From positions 4,176 through 68,175 of the forward strand of contig NZ_CP024081.1 of assembly GCF_003033885.1 (NCBI RefSeq): a stretch of DNA of 64,000 nt, written 5' to 3'. Below the pieces are notes generated by a model. It saw nothing but the letters and a program-made list of their open reading frames with translations. It was not told the DNA's origin and did not search any database. Position 1 is the first letter of the stretch. The number at the start of each line of letters is the position of its first letter. Origin of the DNA: Pseudomonas rhizophila. GTDB lineage: Bacteria; Pseudomonadota; Gammaproteobacteria; Pseudomonadales; Pseudomonadaceae. Shown here one piece after another: positions 25,532 through 34,218 of this stretch. The position numbers were made by a program, and so were the translations under genes.

Positions 25532-25912
25532 ATGAAGTTTCGCTTTCTGCTGTGGATGCTGGGGTTGTTGATGGGCAGGGCCAGCCGGACCAATCCGGCG
25601 TTCCAGCAGCAGTTGGGCGATAAGGAGTTGGTGTTTCAACTGCAAACCCTGGACGGCAAGGTCGCCCGGCACTTCACGGTGAAAGACCAGCGCATCACCA
25701 GCCAGTCCGGCACTTACCCGACGCCTGCGTTCGCCATCGCCTTCAAGGACGCGGCTTATGGCTTTGCCACGATGCAGGCGAAGAACAAGCAGTTGGCGTT
25801 CATGACCGGGATTCAGGACAAGTCGATCCAGATCAAGGGCAACCCGGCGTTGGTGATCTGGTTTCAGGGGTTGATGCGGTATTTGAAGCCGAAGAAGGCC
25901 AAGAAGGTTTAG
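25532..25912 (+). CDS. Small SCP2-like hypothetical protein
   Basis: 126 residues from the ATG at 25532 (GTG 25526 is possible; ACGAGG lies upstream of both). A hydrophobic N-terminus ([13 protein letters not shown]) may be a membrane anchor. The rest ([20 protein letters not shown] ... [18 protein letters not shown] ... [20 protein letters not shown]) resembles a sterol-carrier/SCP2-type lipid-binding fold. Homologues are often mislabelled helicase, perhaps because they lie near recG. No catalytic motif is visible. It is convergent with the HDOD gene. Confidence 0.7.
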   Translation: MKFRFLLWMLGLLMGRASRTNPAFQQQLGDKELVFQLQTLDGKVARHFTVKDQRITSQSGTYPTPAFAIAFKDAAYGFATMQAKNKQLAFMTGIQDKSIQIKGNPALVIWFQGLMRYLKPKKAKKV

Positions 25913-25948
25913 TCGAGAACCCTGTGGCGAATCAGCCAGGATACGCTC

Positions 25949-26061
25949 GATCGTTCCCACGCTCTGCGTGGGAACGTCGCCAGGGACGCTCCGCGTTCCG
26001 CTTCTGGGATGTGACGCAGAGCGTCACGGGATGCATTCCCACGCAGAGCGTGGGAACGATC
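25949..26061. repeat. Perfect 26-bp inverted repeat
   Basis: GATCGTTCCCACGCTCTGCG continuing to 25974 is repeated exactly inverted at 26036-26061. Each arm is itself a hairpin (TTCCCACGC-TCT-GCGTGGGAA), and the centre holds another, GTGACGCAGAGCGTCAC. It lies between convergent genes and looks like a mobile palindromic element. Confidence 0.85.
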
Positions 26062-26086
26062 AAAGCTCAGCGGCCTGCGTCAGCGG

Positions 26087-27484
26087 TCAGTGGCTGAACT
26101 GCGAAGCCAGTTCGCGCAACAACACCTCAGCCTCCAGCACTTTGCTGACCACTTCATTGGCTTTGTCGCGACTCAGGCCGACGCGTTCGAGCAGTGCGTC
26201 GGGAATCTCCTCGTCGGGACCCGAGCCAATGCCACGGGCGCGCAGCAGGCGTACGGCCAGGCACACCAGGTTCGGGTAGGCGGCGTATTCGCCGTCGTAA
26301 TGTGGGTCGTGCTGGAAGCGCAGGGCGGTGGCCAGTTCGTCGGGCATGTCCCAGTAGCGCATCAGCCATGAACCGATCTGCTCGCGACTGATGCCCAAGA
26401 GGTGCTGCTCCACGTAGCTGTGGCACAGGTGCGGGTTGACCTCCAGGTGCCGGCAGATCAACGAGAAGTGCGGCGGGAAGACGTGGGCCAGCAACAGATA
26501 GCCGAAGTTGTGCAGCAGGCCGGACAGGTAGGTCAGGCCGCCTTCTGGGCGCTGGGCGCGCGGCATGGCACGGGTCAGGCCCTCGATGACGGCGGCGGTG
26601 TAGATCGACTGATGCCAGTACGGCGTGGTGTGTTGCGGGTGGTCCTTAGGCAGGCTCAGGGTCTTGCCCAAGGCCAGGCCCAGTGCCAGGTTGATCACCA
26701 GATCGAAGCCCAGTACCCGGACGATGGCGTCTTCCACCGAACGGATCTTGCCGGGCGAGGCGTAATACGGCGAGGCAGCCCAGCTCACCACTTGCGCGGC
26801 CAGGGCCGGATCGGTTTCCACGACGCCGGTGATGTCATCGATGGTGGCGTCCGGGTCGACCCGCAGCTTGATGATCTTCTGCGCCGTTTCGGCCAGTGGT
26901 GGAATTTCGATGGTTTCTTCCAGCCGTTGCTGGATACGTCGGGCGGTGAACGCCTGCACAGCCTGAGTGATTTCCGCGCGGTCGTCGTGCGGGCGATCAA
27001 GGTTGGGGGTGATGTTGCTCACGGCTTCGCCGAAGGTCGCGGCACTGGCCTTGGTGAGCATGCTCTTGAAGGCTTCGCTGGTCACTTCCAGCAGCAGCCC
27101 TGGTTCGCCTGAGTTGATCAGCAGCTTCGGCTCGCGCAGCAGGCTTTCTTCATACAGGCAAGGGGAGCTGGTCAGCGCCGGCAGGCCGGGCAGCAGGCTC
27201 AGGCTATGTTTGCCGAGCATGCGCTCCAGACGGTCAGTAGGTACCGCCGTGAGTTTGCGACCGGTGAGTTCGGCCAAGCGGTTGAGGTCCAGCAGTTGGC
27301 TTTGCGGAAACAGCACCATGAGGGCGCCAACGGCATCGTGCAACAAAACAGCCTGCACTTTACGGGCGGGATTCAGGCCTGGTCGTTCGATTACTTCGTC
27401 AAAGCCGATGCCCAGTTTCTCGAGCAACAGCCGAATAACAGACGGAGCGTGCGGGGTTTCGGGGACGAGGGCAGCTTCTGTCAT
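26087..27484 (-). CDS. YbaK/deacylase-like plus HDOD domain signalling protein
   Basis: 465 residues. Residues 15-150 look like a YbaK/ProX aminoacyl-tRNA deacylase-type domain (VIRLLLEKLGIGFDEVIERP; VQAVLLHDAVGALMVLFP). Residues 185-400 are an HDOD domain (IPPLAETAQKIIKLRVDPDA; VETDPALAAQVVSWAASPYY; GLLHNFGYLLLAHVFPPHF), an HD-related output or scaffold domain without the full catalytic set. Such fusions are common in Pseudomonas as single genes, and the role is unknown. It is followed by a palindromic element and shares direction with recG, which ends 78 bases upstream. Confidence 0.82.
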   Translation of the reverse strand: MTEAALVPETPHAPSVIRLLLEKLGIGFDEVIERPGLNPARKVQAVLLHDAVGALMVLFPQSQLLDLNRLAELTGRKLTAVPTDRLERMLGKHSLSLLPGLPALTSSPCLYEESLLREPKLLINSGEPGLLLEVTSEAFKSMLTKASAATFGEAVSNITPNLDRPHDDRAEITQAVQAFTARRIQQRLEETIEIPPLAETAQKIIKLRVDPDATIDDITGVVETDPALAAQVVSWAASPYYASPGKIRSVEDAIVRVLGFDLVINLALGLALGKTLSLPKDHPQHTTPYWHQSIYTAAVIEGLTRAMPRAQRPEGGLTYLSGLLHNFGYLLLAHVFPPHFSLICRHLEVNPHLCHSYVEQHLLGISREQIGSWLMRYWDMPDELATALRFQHDPHYDGEYAAYPNLVCLAVRLLRARGIGSGPDEEIPDALLERVGLSRDKANEVVSKVLEAEVLLRELASQFSH

Positions 27485-27562
27485 GGTCTGTATCCGTTTT
27501 CCTACAAGTTCAGCAGTATAACCAGCTTGCCGGGCAGGCGCGCCCAGAAACTGAGAGCGTGC

Positions 27563-29638
27563 TCACACTTGGCCGTATTGCTGCCCGTGACGCAACCAGC
27601 GATCCAGCAGCGGGCTGACATGCTCCGGCCAGCGCTCCAGCAGCGCCTGGGCGGCGTCGCGTACGGCGGGGAGCAGATCGGCGTCGCGCATCAGGTCGGC
27701 TACCTTGAATTGAAGCAGGCCGGTCTGGCGCGTGCCGAGCATTTCACCGGGTCCGCGCAATTCCAGGTCTTTTTCGGCGATGACAAAACCATCGTTGGTT
27801 TCGCGCATGATGCCCAGGCGCTGGCGACCAATCTGCGACAGCGGCGGGTGATACAGCAAGACGCAATGGCTGGCGGCACTGCCCCGGCCGACGCGGCCGC
27901 GTAGCTGGTGCAACTGTGCCAGACCCAGGCGCTCGGGGTTCTCGATGATCATCAAGCTGGCATTGGGCACATCGACCCCGACTTCGATCACCGTGGTGGC
28001 GACCAGCAATTGCAGCGCCCCGGCCTTGAATTCGGCCATGACGGCGGCTTTCTCGGCGGGTTTCATGCGCCCGTGGATCAGCCCGACTTTCAGTTCGCCG
28101 AGGGCGGCGGTGAGGTCTTCATAGGTGGTTTCGGCCGCCTGGCAGGTCAGCTCTTCCGATTCTTCAATCAGCGTGCACACCCAATAGGCCTGTCGCCCTT
28201 CGGCGCAGGCACCGCGCACGCGCTCGATCACTTCGACGCGCCGGGTGTCGGTGACCAGCACGGTATTGACTGGTGTGCGTCCGGGAGGCAGTTCGTCGAG
28301 GATCGAGGTGTCGAGGTCGGCATAGGCGCTCATGGCCAGGGTCCGCGGAATCGGCGTGGCGGTCATGATCAATTGGTGAGGGCACATCCGCCCGCCCACG
28401 CCTTTCTGCCGCAGCGCCAGGCGCTGCTGCACGCCGAAGCGGTGCTGTTCGTCGATGATCACCAGCGCCAGGTTCTTGAACTGCACTTCGTCCTGGAACA
28501 ACGCATGGGTGCCGACCACCATCGGTGCGCCTTCGGCGATCTGCGCCAGGGCGGCTGCGCGATTCTTTCCCTTGAGCTTGCCGGCCAGCCAGGCGACTTC
28601 GATCCCCAAGGGTTCGAGCCAGCGCTGGAAGGTGATGAAATGTTGTTCGGCGAGAATTTCGGTGGGCGCCATTAACGCCACTTGATAGCCGGCTTCCAGG
28701 GCCTGGAGCGCGGCGAGGGCGGCGACCACGGTCTTGCCGGCACCCACATCGCCCTGGATCAGCCGCAGCATCGGCTCGGGCTGGCTCAGGTCGTAGGCGA
28801 TTTCGTTGCCGACCCGCTGCTGGGCCCCTGTGGGTTTAAAGCCGAGGTTAGCCAGGTAACGGGCGGGCAGATCCTTGGCCTTGGGCATGGCCGGGGCGCG
28901 CAGGGAACGCAGGCTTTCGCGCAGGCGTTGCTGGGACAGTTGATGGGTCAGCAGCTCTTCAAAGGCCAGCCGGTGCTGGGCCCAGTGATGCCCCAGGGCC
29001 AGTTCGTCGACATCGGCGTCGGCTGGCGGATGGTGCAGGTAGCGAATCGCATCAGCCAGCGGCGCCAGTTGATAATCCCGGGCCAGTTCGTTGGGCAGCC
29101 AGTCGGGCAGGCTGCTGGGGCCGAGCAGGGTCAGGGTTTGCTGGCAGAGCTGGCGCAGACGCTGTTGGGTCAGGCCTTCGGTGAGCGGGTAGACCGGGGT
29201 CAGGGTTTCATCCACCGGGGGCGGCTCGTCGCCGGTGATGGCGCGGTATTCCGGGTGATAGATCTCCAGCCCGGATGCACCGGGCCGCGCTTCACCGTAG
29301 CAACGCACGCGGGTGCCACGCTTGAGGCCCTCCTTTTGCGCATTGCTGAAGTGATAGAAGCGCAGGCTCAGCCCGCCGGTGCCGTCCTGCAGGCGCACCA
29401 CCAGGCTACGGCGCCGCCCCATGACCACATCGGCGCCGCTGACGGTGCCTTCGATCACGGCGTCCTGGCCCGGACGTAAATGCCCGATGGGCACGACGCG
29501 GGTGCGGTCCTGGTAACGCAGCGGCAGGTGGAACAGCACGTCCTGAAGGTTTTCCAGGCCAACCTTGGCCAGCTTCTCGGCCATGGCTTCACCGACACCC
29601 TTGAGTGCCGTGACCGGCACTTTCGACAGCTCAGTCAT
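27563..29638 (-). CDS. recG: ATP-dependent DNA helicase RecG
   Basis: 691 residues, full length. The wedge/OB domain occupies about 1-180 (LKGVGEAMAEKLAKVG at the start). The helicase core has Walker A GDVGAGKTVVA near 295, DEQH in IIDEQHRFGVQQRL, TATPIPRTLAMS (motif III) and HQLRGRVGRG (motif VI). The TRG end region is present. RecG remodels stalled replication forks and Holliday junctions in the cytoplasm. oxyR lies nine bases upstream on the same strand, the order known in other pseudomonads, so the two are probably co-transcribed. Confidence 0.97.
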   Translation of the reverse strand: MTELSKVPVTALKGVGEAMAEKLAKVGLENLQDVLFHLPLRYQDRTRVVPIGHLRPGQDAVIEGTVSGADVVMGRRRSLVVRLQDGTGGLSLRFYHFSNAQKEGLKRGTRVRCYGEARPGASGLEIYHPEYRAITGDEPPPVDETLTPVYPLTEGLTQQRLRQLCQQTLTLLGPSSLPDWLPNELARDYQLAPLADAIRYLHHPPADADVDELALGHHWAQHRLAFEELLTHQLSQQRLRESLRSLRAPAMPKAKDLPARYLANLGFKPTGAQQRVGNEIAYDLSQPEPMLRLIQGDVGAGKTVVAALAALQALEAGYQVALMAPTEILAEQHFITFQRWLEPLGIEVAWLAGKLKGKNRAAALAQIAEGAPMVVGTHALFQDEVQFKNLALVIIDEQHRFGVQQRLALRQKGVGGRMCPHQLIMTATPIPRTLAMSAYADLDTSILDELPPGRTPVNTVLVTDTRRVEVIERVRGACAEGRQAYWVCTLIEESEELTCQAAETTYEDLTAALGELKVGLIHGRMKPAEKAAVMAEFKAGALQLLVATTVIEVGVDVPNASLMIIENPERLGLAQLHQLRGRVGRGSAASHCVLLYHPPLSQIGRQRLGIMRETNDGFVIAEKDLELRGPGEMLGTRQTGLLQFKVADLMRDADLLPAVRDAAQALLERWPEHVSPLLDRWLRHGQQYGQV

Positions 29639-29647
29639 GGCCGGGGC

Positions 29648-30568
29648 TTACTTGGCAGTGGGCGGCTTGGCCACGGAACACAGGCGGATCGAGTCAGCGA
29701 GGATCTCGATGGCCTTGGGTCGCGGAAAGCTGGCGCGCCAGGCGATGGCAACGGTGCGGAACGGCACGGGCGGCGTCAGTGGGCGAACCTCGATCACGCC
29801 AGGGGCGTAATGATGGCTGTCCACCGCCGAGAGCGGCAAAATCGAAATGCCCAGGCCCGAGGCGACCATGTGGCGAATGGTTTCCAGGGAGCTGGATTCC
29901 ACCGTGGTGTGCTTGGCGCCTTCGCTGCCTTTGGTCAGGGTCGGGCAGGCTTCCAGCACCTGGTCGCGGAAGCAGTGGCCTTCGCCGAGCAGCAGCAGGC
30001 TCTTGTCGTTGAGCAGGCCGGCGTCGATGGATTTTTTCTGGGTCCACGGATGCTGGGCCGGCATCAACACGTAGAACGGCTCGTCGTAGAGCGGCAGGGT
30101 CAGGACATCGGCTTCGTTGAACGGCAGGGCGATGATGATCGCGTCCAGTTCGCCGTTGCGCAGTTTGTCGCGCAGCACATGGGTGAAGTTTTCTTCGATG
30201 TACAACGGCATCTGCGGGGCGACCCGGTGCAGTTGCGGAATCAGGTGCGGGAACAGGTACGGGCCGACGGTGTAGATGGCGCCGACTTTCAGTGGGGCGG
30301 TCAGCTGGTTTTTGCCGGCCTGGGCCAGTTCACGGATGCCCTGAGCCTGTTCCAGGACTTTCTGTGCCTGGGCAACGATGCCTTCGCCCACTGGGGTCAG
30401 GCGCACGGCGCTTTTGCTGCGCTCGAAAATCAGCACGCCGAGTTCGTCTTCAAGCTTTTTCACGCCCACCGAAAGCGTCGGCTGGCTGACATGGCAACGC
30501 TCGGCGGCGTGGCCGAAATGTTGCTCCTGGGCGAGGGTGACGATGTAGCGTAATTCTGTGAGGGTCAT
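29648..30568 (-). CDS. oxyR: Hydrogen peroxide regulator OxyR
   Basis: 306-residue LysR-family regulator. The N-terminal winged helix is MTLTELRYIVTLAQEQHFGH ... QPTLSVGVKKLEDELG. The redox cysteines are in LLLLGEGHCFRDQVLEAC (about 199 and 208), the pair that forms the activating disulfide. It activates catalase, alkyl hydroperoxide reductase and related genes on peroxide exposure. It lies directly upstream of recG. The promoter should lie in 30569-30700, ahead of a REP doublet. Confidence 0.96.
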   Translation of the reverse strand: MTLTELRYIVTLAQEQHFGHAAERCHVSQPTLSVGVKKLEDELGVLIFERSKSAVRLTPVGEGIVAQAQKVLEQAQGIRELAQAGKNQLTAPLKVGAIYTVGPYLFPHLIPQLHRVAPQMPLYIEENFTHVLRDKLRNGELDAIIIALPFNEADVLTLPLYDEPFYVLMPAQHPWTQKKSIDAGLLNDKSLLLLGEGHCFRDQVLEACPTLTKGSEGAKHTTVESSSLETIRHMVASGLGISILPLSAVDSHHYAPGVIEVRPLTPPVPFRTVAIAWRASFPRPKAIEILADSIRLCSVAKPPTAK

Positions 30569-30701
30569 GGCGAGCGTCCGTGAAGTTGCGAGCCAAGCAT
30601 ACCGGCTGCAATCGATAGACGCACGTTATCAGACTGGGGGCGCGGTGTGACACTGCCTAATGTGGGTATGGTGAGGGGATTTAACGACGCATATGGATTA
30701 T

Positions 30702-30790
30702 TTGTGGGAGCAAGGCTTGCCCGCGATGAAGCTAACGCGGTCCTCTCCGGAACCGAGGTGCCTGTATCGCGAGCAAGTTTTGCTCCCACA
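30702..30790. repeat. REP doublet
   Basis: TGTGGGAGCAAGGCTTGCCCGCG and the inverted TCGCGAGCAAGTTTTGCTCC, between divergent oxyR and the tonB 3' end. The variant stem TTGCCCGC replaces TTGCTCGC in one arm. Confidence 0.82.
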
Positions 30791-30832
30791 GGCCCCCTTG
30801 CTCTACAGATACATTCCCTTCACCAGAAACAA

Positions 30833-30854
30833 TAAGCCCCTGTAACAGGGGCTT
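30833..30854 (-). terminator. Terminator of exbB-exbD-tonB
   Basis: AAGCCCCTG-TAA-CAGGGGCTT lies ten bases past the tonB stop; on the minus strand it is followed by ATTGTTTC, a weak U tract. Confidence 0.7.
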
Positions 30855-30863
30855 GCCAATGGG

Positions 30864-31619
30864 TTAACGCCGACGCTTGTCGATGGAGTACACGAACGGC
30901 GCGACGATTTCGATGGAGCCGTTAACCAGCATGTCGGCCGGAGGCTTGGGCAGCGGTTGGGCGCGGCGAATCATTTCCAGGGTCGCCCGGTCCAGGGCGG
31001 CGTTGCCGGACTTGCTCACCAGCTCGAAGGACAACACATTGCCTTCGGCGTCCACCACGAACCGTAAACGGTTCAAGCCTTCCTTGCCGCGCGACTGGGC
31101 GCTGGCGGGGTATTTCTTGTACTTGCCCAAGTGCGCAAGCAAGGTGCCTTGCCAACTGGCCTTGGCCGCCATTTGCGCGGGGGATGGGCCAGGCGCCGGT
31201 TGCGCGGATTTCTCGGTCGGTGCCTTGGTCGGTTGAGTATCGCTGGGCTTTTGCTCCGACGGTTCTTCCTTGGGCGGTTCCGGTTTTTTCTCCACGGGCT
31301 TGGGTTTGGGCTTGGGCGGTTTAGGCTTGGGCTTGACCGGCTTGGGCACCGAAATCTCCGGTTTCTCGGCTTCGGCGATTTTAGGCAGCGGCAGTTCTTC
31401 GACCGGCTCCGGAGGCTGCGGTGGCGTGACGACTTTAGGCGGTGCGGGCGGTGGTGGGGCCGGAACCGGCGCCAGCTCGACCATCATTGCCTGGGGCGGC
31501 AATTCAATGGGCGGGTTTGACGTCCAGTTCAGGGCCAGGGCAATGGCGAGCGCATGCACGCCCAGCACCACGGCCAGGCTACCGCTGTAACGCGTCAGCT
31601 TTTGGCGCGTCGTGATCAT
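30864..31619 (-). CDS. tonB: TonB energy transducer
   Basis: 251 residues. One N-terminal membrane anchor (LAVVLGVHALAIALAL) is followed by a long Pro/Lys/Glu-rich spacer (about 50-150, PKPKPPKPKPKPVEKKPEPP) and the C-terminal TonB domain (LRFVVDAEGNVLSFELVSKSGN; LDRATLEMIRRAQPLPKPP). It couples the proton-motive force to outer-membrane receptors for iron chelates. It overlaps exbD by four bases and is last in exbB-exbD-tonB, a single transcription unit by spacing. Confidence 0.95.
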   Translation of the reverse strand: MITTRQKLTRYSGSLAVVLGVHALAIALALNWTSNPPIELPPQAMMVELAPVPAPPPPAPPKVVTPPQPPEPVEELPLPKIAEAEKPEISVPKPVKPKPKPPKPKPKPVEKKPEPPKEEPSEQKPSDTQPTKAPTEKSAQPAPGPSPAQMAAKASWQGTLLAHLGKYKKYPASAQSRGKEGLNRLRFVVDAEGNVLSFELVSKSGNAALDRATLEMIRRAQPLPKPPADMLVNGSIEIVAPFVYSIDKRRR

Positions 31620-32044
31620 TTCTTGGGCGCCGTCTCAAGTCCGACCAGGCCGACCTTCAGGTATCCGGCGGCGCGCAGGGCGTCCATCACGCTCATCAAG
31701 TCGCCGTAATCCACGCCTTTATCCGCCTGGAAGAAGATCGTCGTGTCCTTTTTGCCTTGGGTCTTGGCGTCGAGGGTCGCGCCGAGGCTATCGGCCTTGA
31801 CCTCGTCTTCGCCCAAGAACAGGCGTTGGTCAGCCTTGACGCTGAGGAATACCGGTTTTTCCGGCCGCGGCGAAGGCTTGGCCGTCGAAGCCGGAAGGTC
31901 GACCTTGATGTCCACGGTGGCGAGCGGAGCGGCCACCATGAAGATGATCAACAGCACCAGCATCACGTCGATGAACGGCGTGACGTTGATTTCGTGGTTC
32001 TCGGCCAGATCGTCGTCTGCGCCTTCTTTCAAATGCAGGCCCAT
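31616..32044 (-). CDS. exbD: ExbD biopolymer transport protein
   Basis: 142 residues. The short cytoplasmic N-terminus EINVTPFIDVMLVLLIIFMV carries the membrane segment with the proton-carrying aspartate (FIDVML), and the periplasmic domain (VDLPASTAKPSPRPEKPVFL ... DGLMSVMDALRAAGYLKVG-like end) follows. It is the ion-channel partner of ExbB in the TonB motor. Six bases separate it from exbB; it overlaps tonB by four. Confidence 0.96.
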   Translation of the reverse strand: MGLHLKEGADDDLAENHEINVTPFIDVMLVLLIIFMVAAPLATVDIKVDLPASTAKPSPRPEKPVFLSVKADQRLFLGEDEVKADSLGATLDAKTQGKKDTTIFFQADKGVDYGDLMSVMDALRAAGYLKVGLVGLETAPKK

Positions 32045-32050
32045 GGCCGA

Positions 32051-33031
32051 TTACCCCACTTTCACCATGTGCGGTTGCGAGCCACGCTCGGGTGGCAGGT
32101 GGTCGAGGTCGCGGCTGACCAGCAACAGGACTTCGGCCGAAGCGTCCGAGACCTGGGCCTTGTAACCGGCAATGGAGCGGGCGAACACGTTGTAGATGAC
32201 CACCGCCGGGATCGCTGCGACCAGACCCAGAGCCGTCGCGAGCAGGGCTTCGGCGATGCCAGGCGCCACGACAGCGAGGTTGGTGGTCTGGGTCTTGGCG
32301 ATGCCGATGAAGCTGTTCATGATGCCCCACACGGTGCCGAACAGGCCGACGAACGGCGCGGTGGAACCGATGGTGGCGAGCACGCCGGTACCGCTGCTCA
32401 TGTTGCGACCGCAGGCTGCGACCAGGCGCTCGAGGCGGAAACTCACGCGCTCCTTGATGCCTTCCTTCTCACGACTGTTGGCCGACAGGCGCATCTCTTC
32501 GAGGGCGTCGTGAACCAGCAGATTGGCCAGGGTGCCCTCTTTGGCCGCAGAGGCGCTGGCCTCTTTGAGGGTGGTGGCTTTTTTCAGGTTGGCGATTTCA
32601 CCGCGCAAGCGGCGCTTGGCGCCCATCAGCTCGAAGCCCTTGGCGATCCAGATGGTCCAGGTGATGATCGAGGCGATGGCCAGGCCGATCATGACGATCT
32701 TCACGATAATGTCGGCGTTCTGGTACATGCCCCATGGCGACAGATCGTGGGCCATGCCCAAGGTATTGTCGGCTTCGAGCATTTGAGGTGCGTCTGCGGC
32801 GTCGGCTTCGACGGCCTGGGCCGGCTCGCTGGCCTGAGGAGCCGCTACAGGCTCGGCTGCATCGACCGGCGCCTGGCTGGCGGCGGGTGCGGTGGCCGGG
32901 GTCGTGGCTGGCGCTTGGGCATCGGCGAACGCGGCGGCGGGTGCTAGCAGCAGGCTGAGCAGCAGGGCTGCCATGGCACTCCAGGCGCGAGGTCGGTTGG
33001 TTGGCGAAGCGGAGGGGAGATAGCGTGTCAT
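32051..33031 (-). CDS. exbB: ExbB biopolymer transport protein
   Basis: 326 residues from the ATG at 33031; the frame is open to 33094, but the chosen start has AGG at the right distance and gives a clean signal-like segment (AMAALLLSLLLAPAAAFA). An Ala/Pro-rich periplasmic extension (about 37-90), common in Pseudomonas ExbB, precedes three membrane segments. GSTAPFVGLFGTVWGIMNSF is the MotA/TolQ/ExbB core motif. The upstream region 33100-33170 is AT-rich and probably holds an iron-responsive promoter, though I could not place a clear Fur box. Confidence 0.94.
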   Translation of the reverse strand: MTRYLPSASPTNRPRAWSAMAALLLSLLLAPAAAFADAQAPATTPATAPAASQAPVDAAEPVAAPQASEPAQAVEADAADAPQMLEADNTLGMAHDLSPWGMYQNADIIVKIVMIGLAIASIITWTIWIAKGFELMGAKRRLRGEIANLKKATTLKEASASAAKEGTLANLLVHDALEEMRLSANSREKEGIKERVSFRLERLVAACGRNMSSGTGVLATIGSTAPFVGLFGTVWGIMNSFIGIAKTQTTNLAVVAPGIAEALLATALGLVAAIPAVVIYNVFARSIAGYKAQVSDASAEVLLLVSRDLDHLPPERGSQPHMVKVG

Positions 33032-33218
33032 GCTGGCCGGACCTGAGAGAAAAAGAAGGTTGATGTTCTTCCAGGCCTCGTGGGCCGAGAACAATACTGG
33101 CTCGCATTATTGCAAGTAATTCTTGTTAACAAAAGTAATACAGTATCTTTTTTTCCTGCATTGCTAGCCGCTCGTCCCCTCTGGCAGCTAGTCTGCGGCT
33201 TTACGAGAGGAGATTTTG

Positions 33219-34076
33219 ATGTCCGCGCCTTCTGTTTTGATCGCCGGCTGCGGTGATATCGGTGGCCGCCTGGCGAGTCAGTTGCGGGCCGAGCAGTGGC
33301 AGGTCTACGGCTTGCGCCGTACGGTTTCGCAGCTGCCGGCCGGGGTTGTCGGGGTAGCGGGGGACTTGTTCAACGAGCAATGTCCCGCTGATTGGCCCAC
33401 CGGTCCACTGGATTACGTGGTGTACAGCGTCGCCGCCACCGAGCATGACGAGGCGGGTTACCGCGCGGCTTATGTCCAAGGCTTACAGCATGTGTTGAGC
33501 TGGCTGAAGCAGCATGGACAGCAGCCAAAACGACTGCTTTTTGTCTCCAGCAGCAGCGTCTACGGACAGAAGGGTGGTGAGTGGGTCGATGAAAGCTCGC
33601 CCACCGTGGCCGGTGGCTATTCCGGTCGACTGATGCTCGAAGCCGAACAGGTGGCGCTCGACAGCAGCATCCCGGCCAGCCGCGTGCGTCTGACCGGTAT
33701 CTATGGTCCGGGCCGTGAATGGTTGCTGAGCCAGGTGCGCCAGGGCTATAGCGTGGTGGAGGACCCGCCCCTCTACGCCAACCGCATCCATGCCGACGAC
33801 GCGGCGGGCCTGCTGGCCTTCCTGCTGGAAGCCGACCGCCAGGGCAAGCCCCTGGAAGACTGCTACATCGGCGTCGACGACACTCCCGCCGCGCTGGCCG
33901 AGGTGGTGGGTTGGCTGCGTGATTACATGGGCGTCACCCAATGGGCCGAAAACGCCAGCGTCCGCCGCGCCGGCAGCAAGCGCTGCAGCAATGCACGGGC
34001 GAAGGCCCTGGGCTGGACACCGAGGTATCCGAGTTTTCGTGAGGGGTATGCGGCTATTCTGGAGGGGCGCTGCTGA
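33219..34076 (+). CDS. NAD(P)-dependent epimerase/dehydratase-like SDR protein
   Basis: 285 residues from the ATG at 33219 with GAGAGGAG upstream (a TTG three bases earlier is less likely). The Rossmann motif is VLIAGCGDIGGRLASQL, and LLFVSSSSVYGQKGGEWVDE is the SDR catalytic-region strand; the usual YxxxK is changed around GGYSGRLMLEAEQ. It resembles the YeeZ-type atypical extended SDRs. Substrate unknown. It is divergent from exbB and followed by a REP doublet. Confidence 0.82.
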   Translation: MSAPSVLIAGCGDIGGRLASQLRAEQWQVYGLRRTVSQLPAGVVGVAGDLFNEQCPADWPTGPLDYVVYSVAATEHDEAGYRAAYVQGLQHVLSWLKQHGQQPKRLLFVSSSSVYGQKGGEWVDESSPTVAGGYSGRLMLEAEQVALDSSIPASRVRLTGIYGPGREWLLSQVRQGYSVVEDPPLYANRIHADDAAGLLAFLLEADRQGKPLEDCYIGVDDTPAALAEVVGWLRDYMGVTQWAENASVRRAGSKRCSNARAKALGWTPRYPSFREGYAAILEGRC

Positions 34077-34101
34077 TCTTTTAAGCACCCCAAAAACAAA
34101 C

Positions 34102-34193
34102 GGTGGGAGCAAAGCTTGCTCGCGATAGCGGTTTTACAGCCAACAGAGGTGTTGTCTGTGACGACGTCATCGCGAGCAAGCTTTGCTCCCACA
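34102..34193. repeat. REP doublet (REPIN), TTTTACAGCCAACAG class
   Basis: Two inverted cores (GTGGGAGCAAAGCTTGCTCGCGA and complement) flank a spacer that is nearly identical to that of the doublet at 47858-47949. Confidence 0.9.
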
Positions 34194-34218
34194 GGCTCGA
34201 TCCCACAGGGAGTCCGAG

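Noticed and set aside
33100..33170. Fur box upstream of exbB
   Set aside because: AT-rich and partly symmetric, but no stretch fits the 19-bp consensus well enough.
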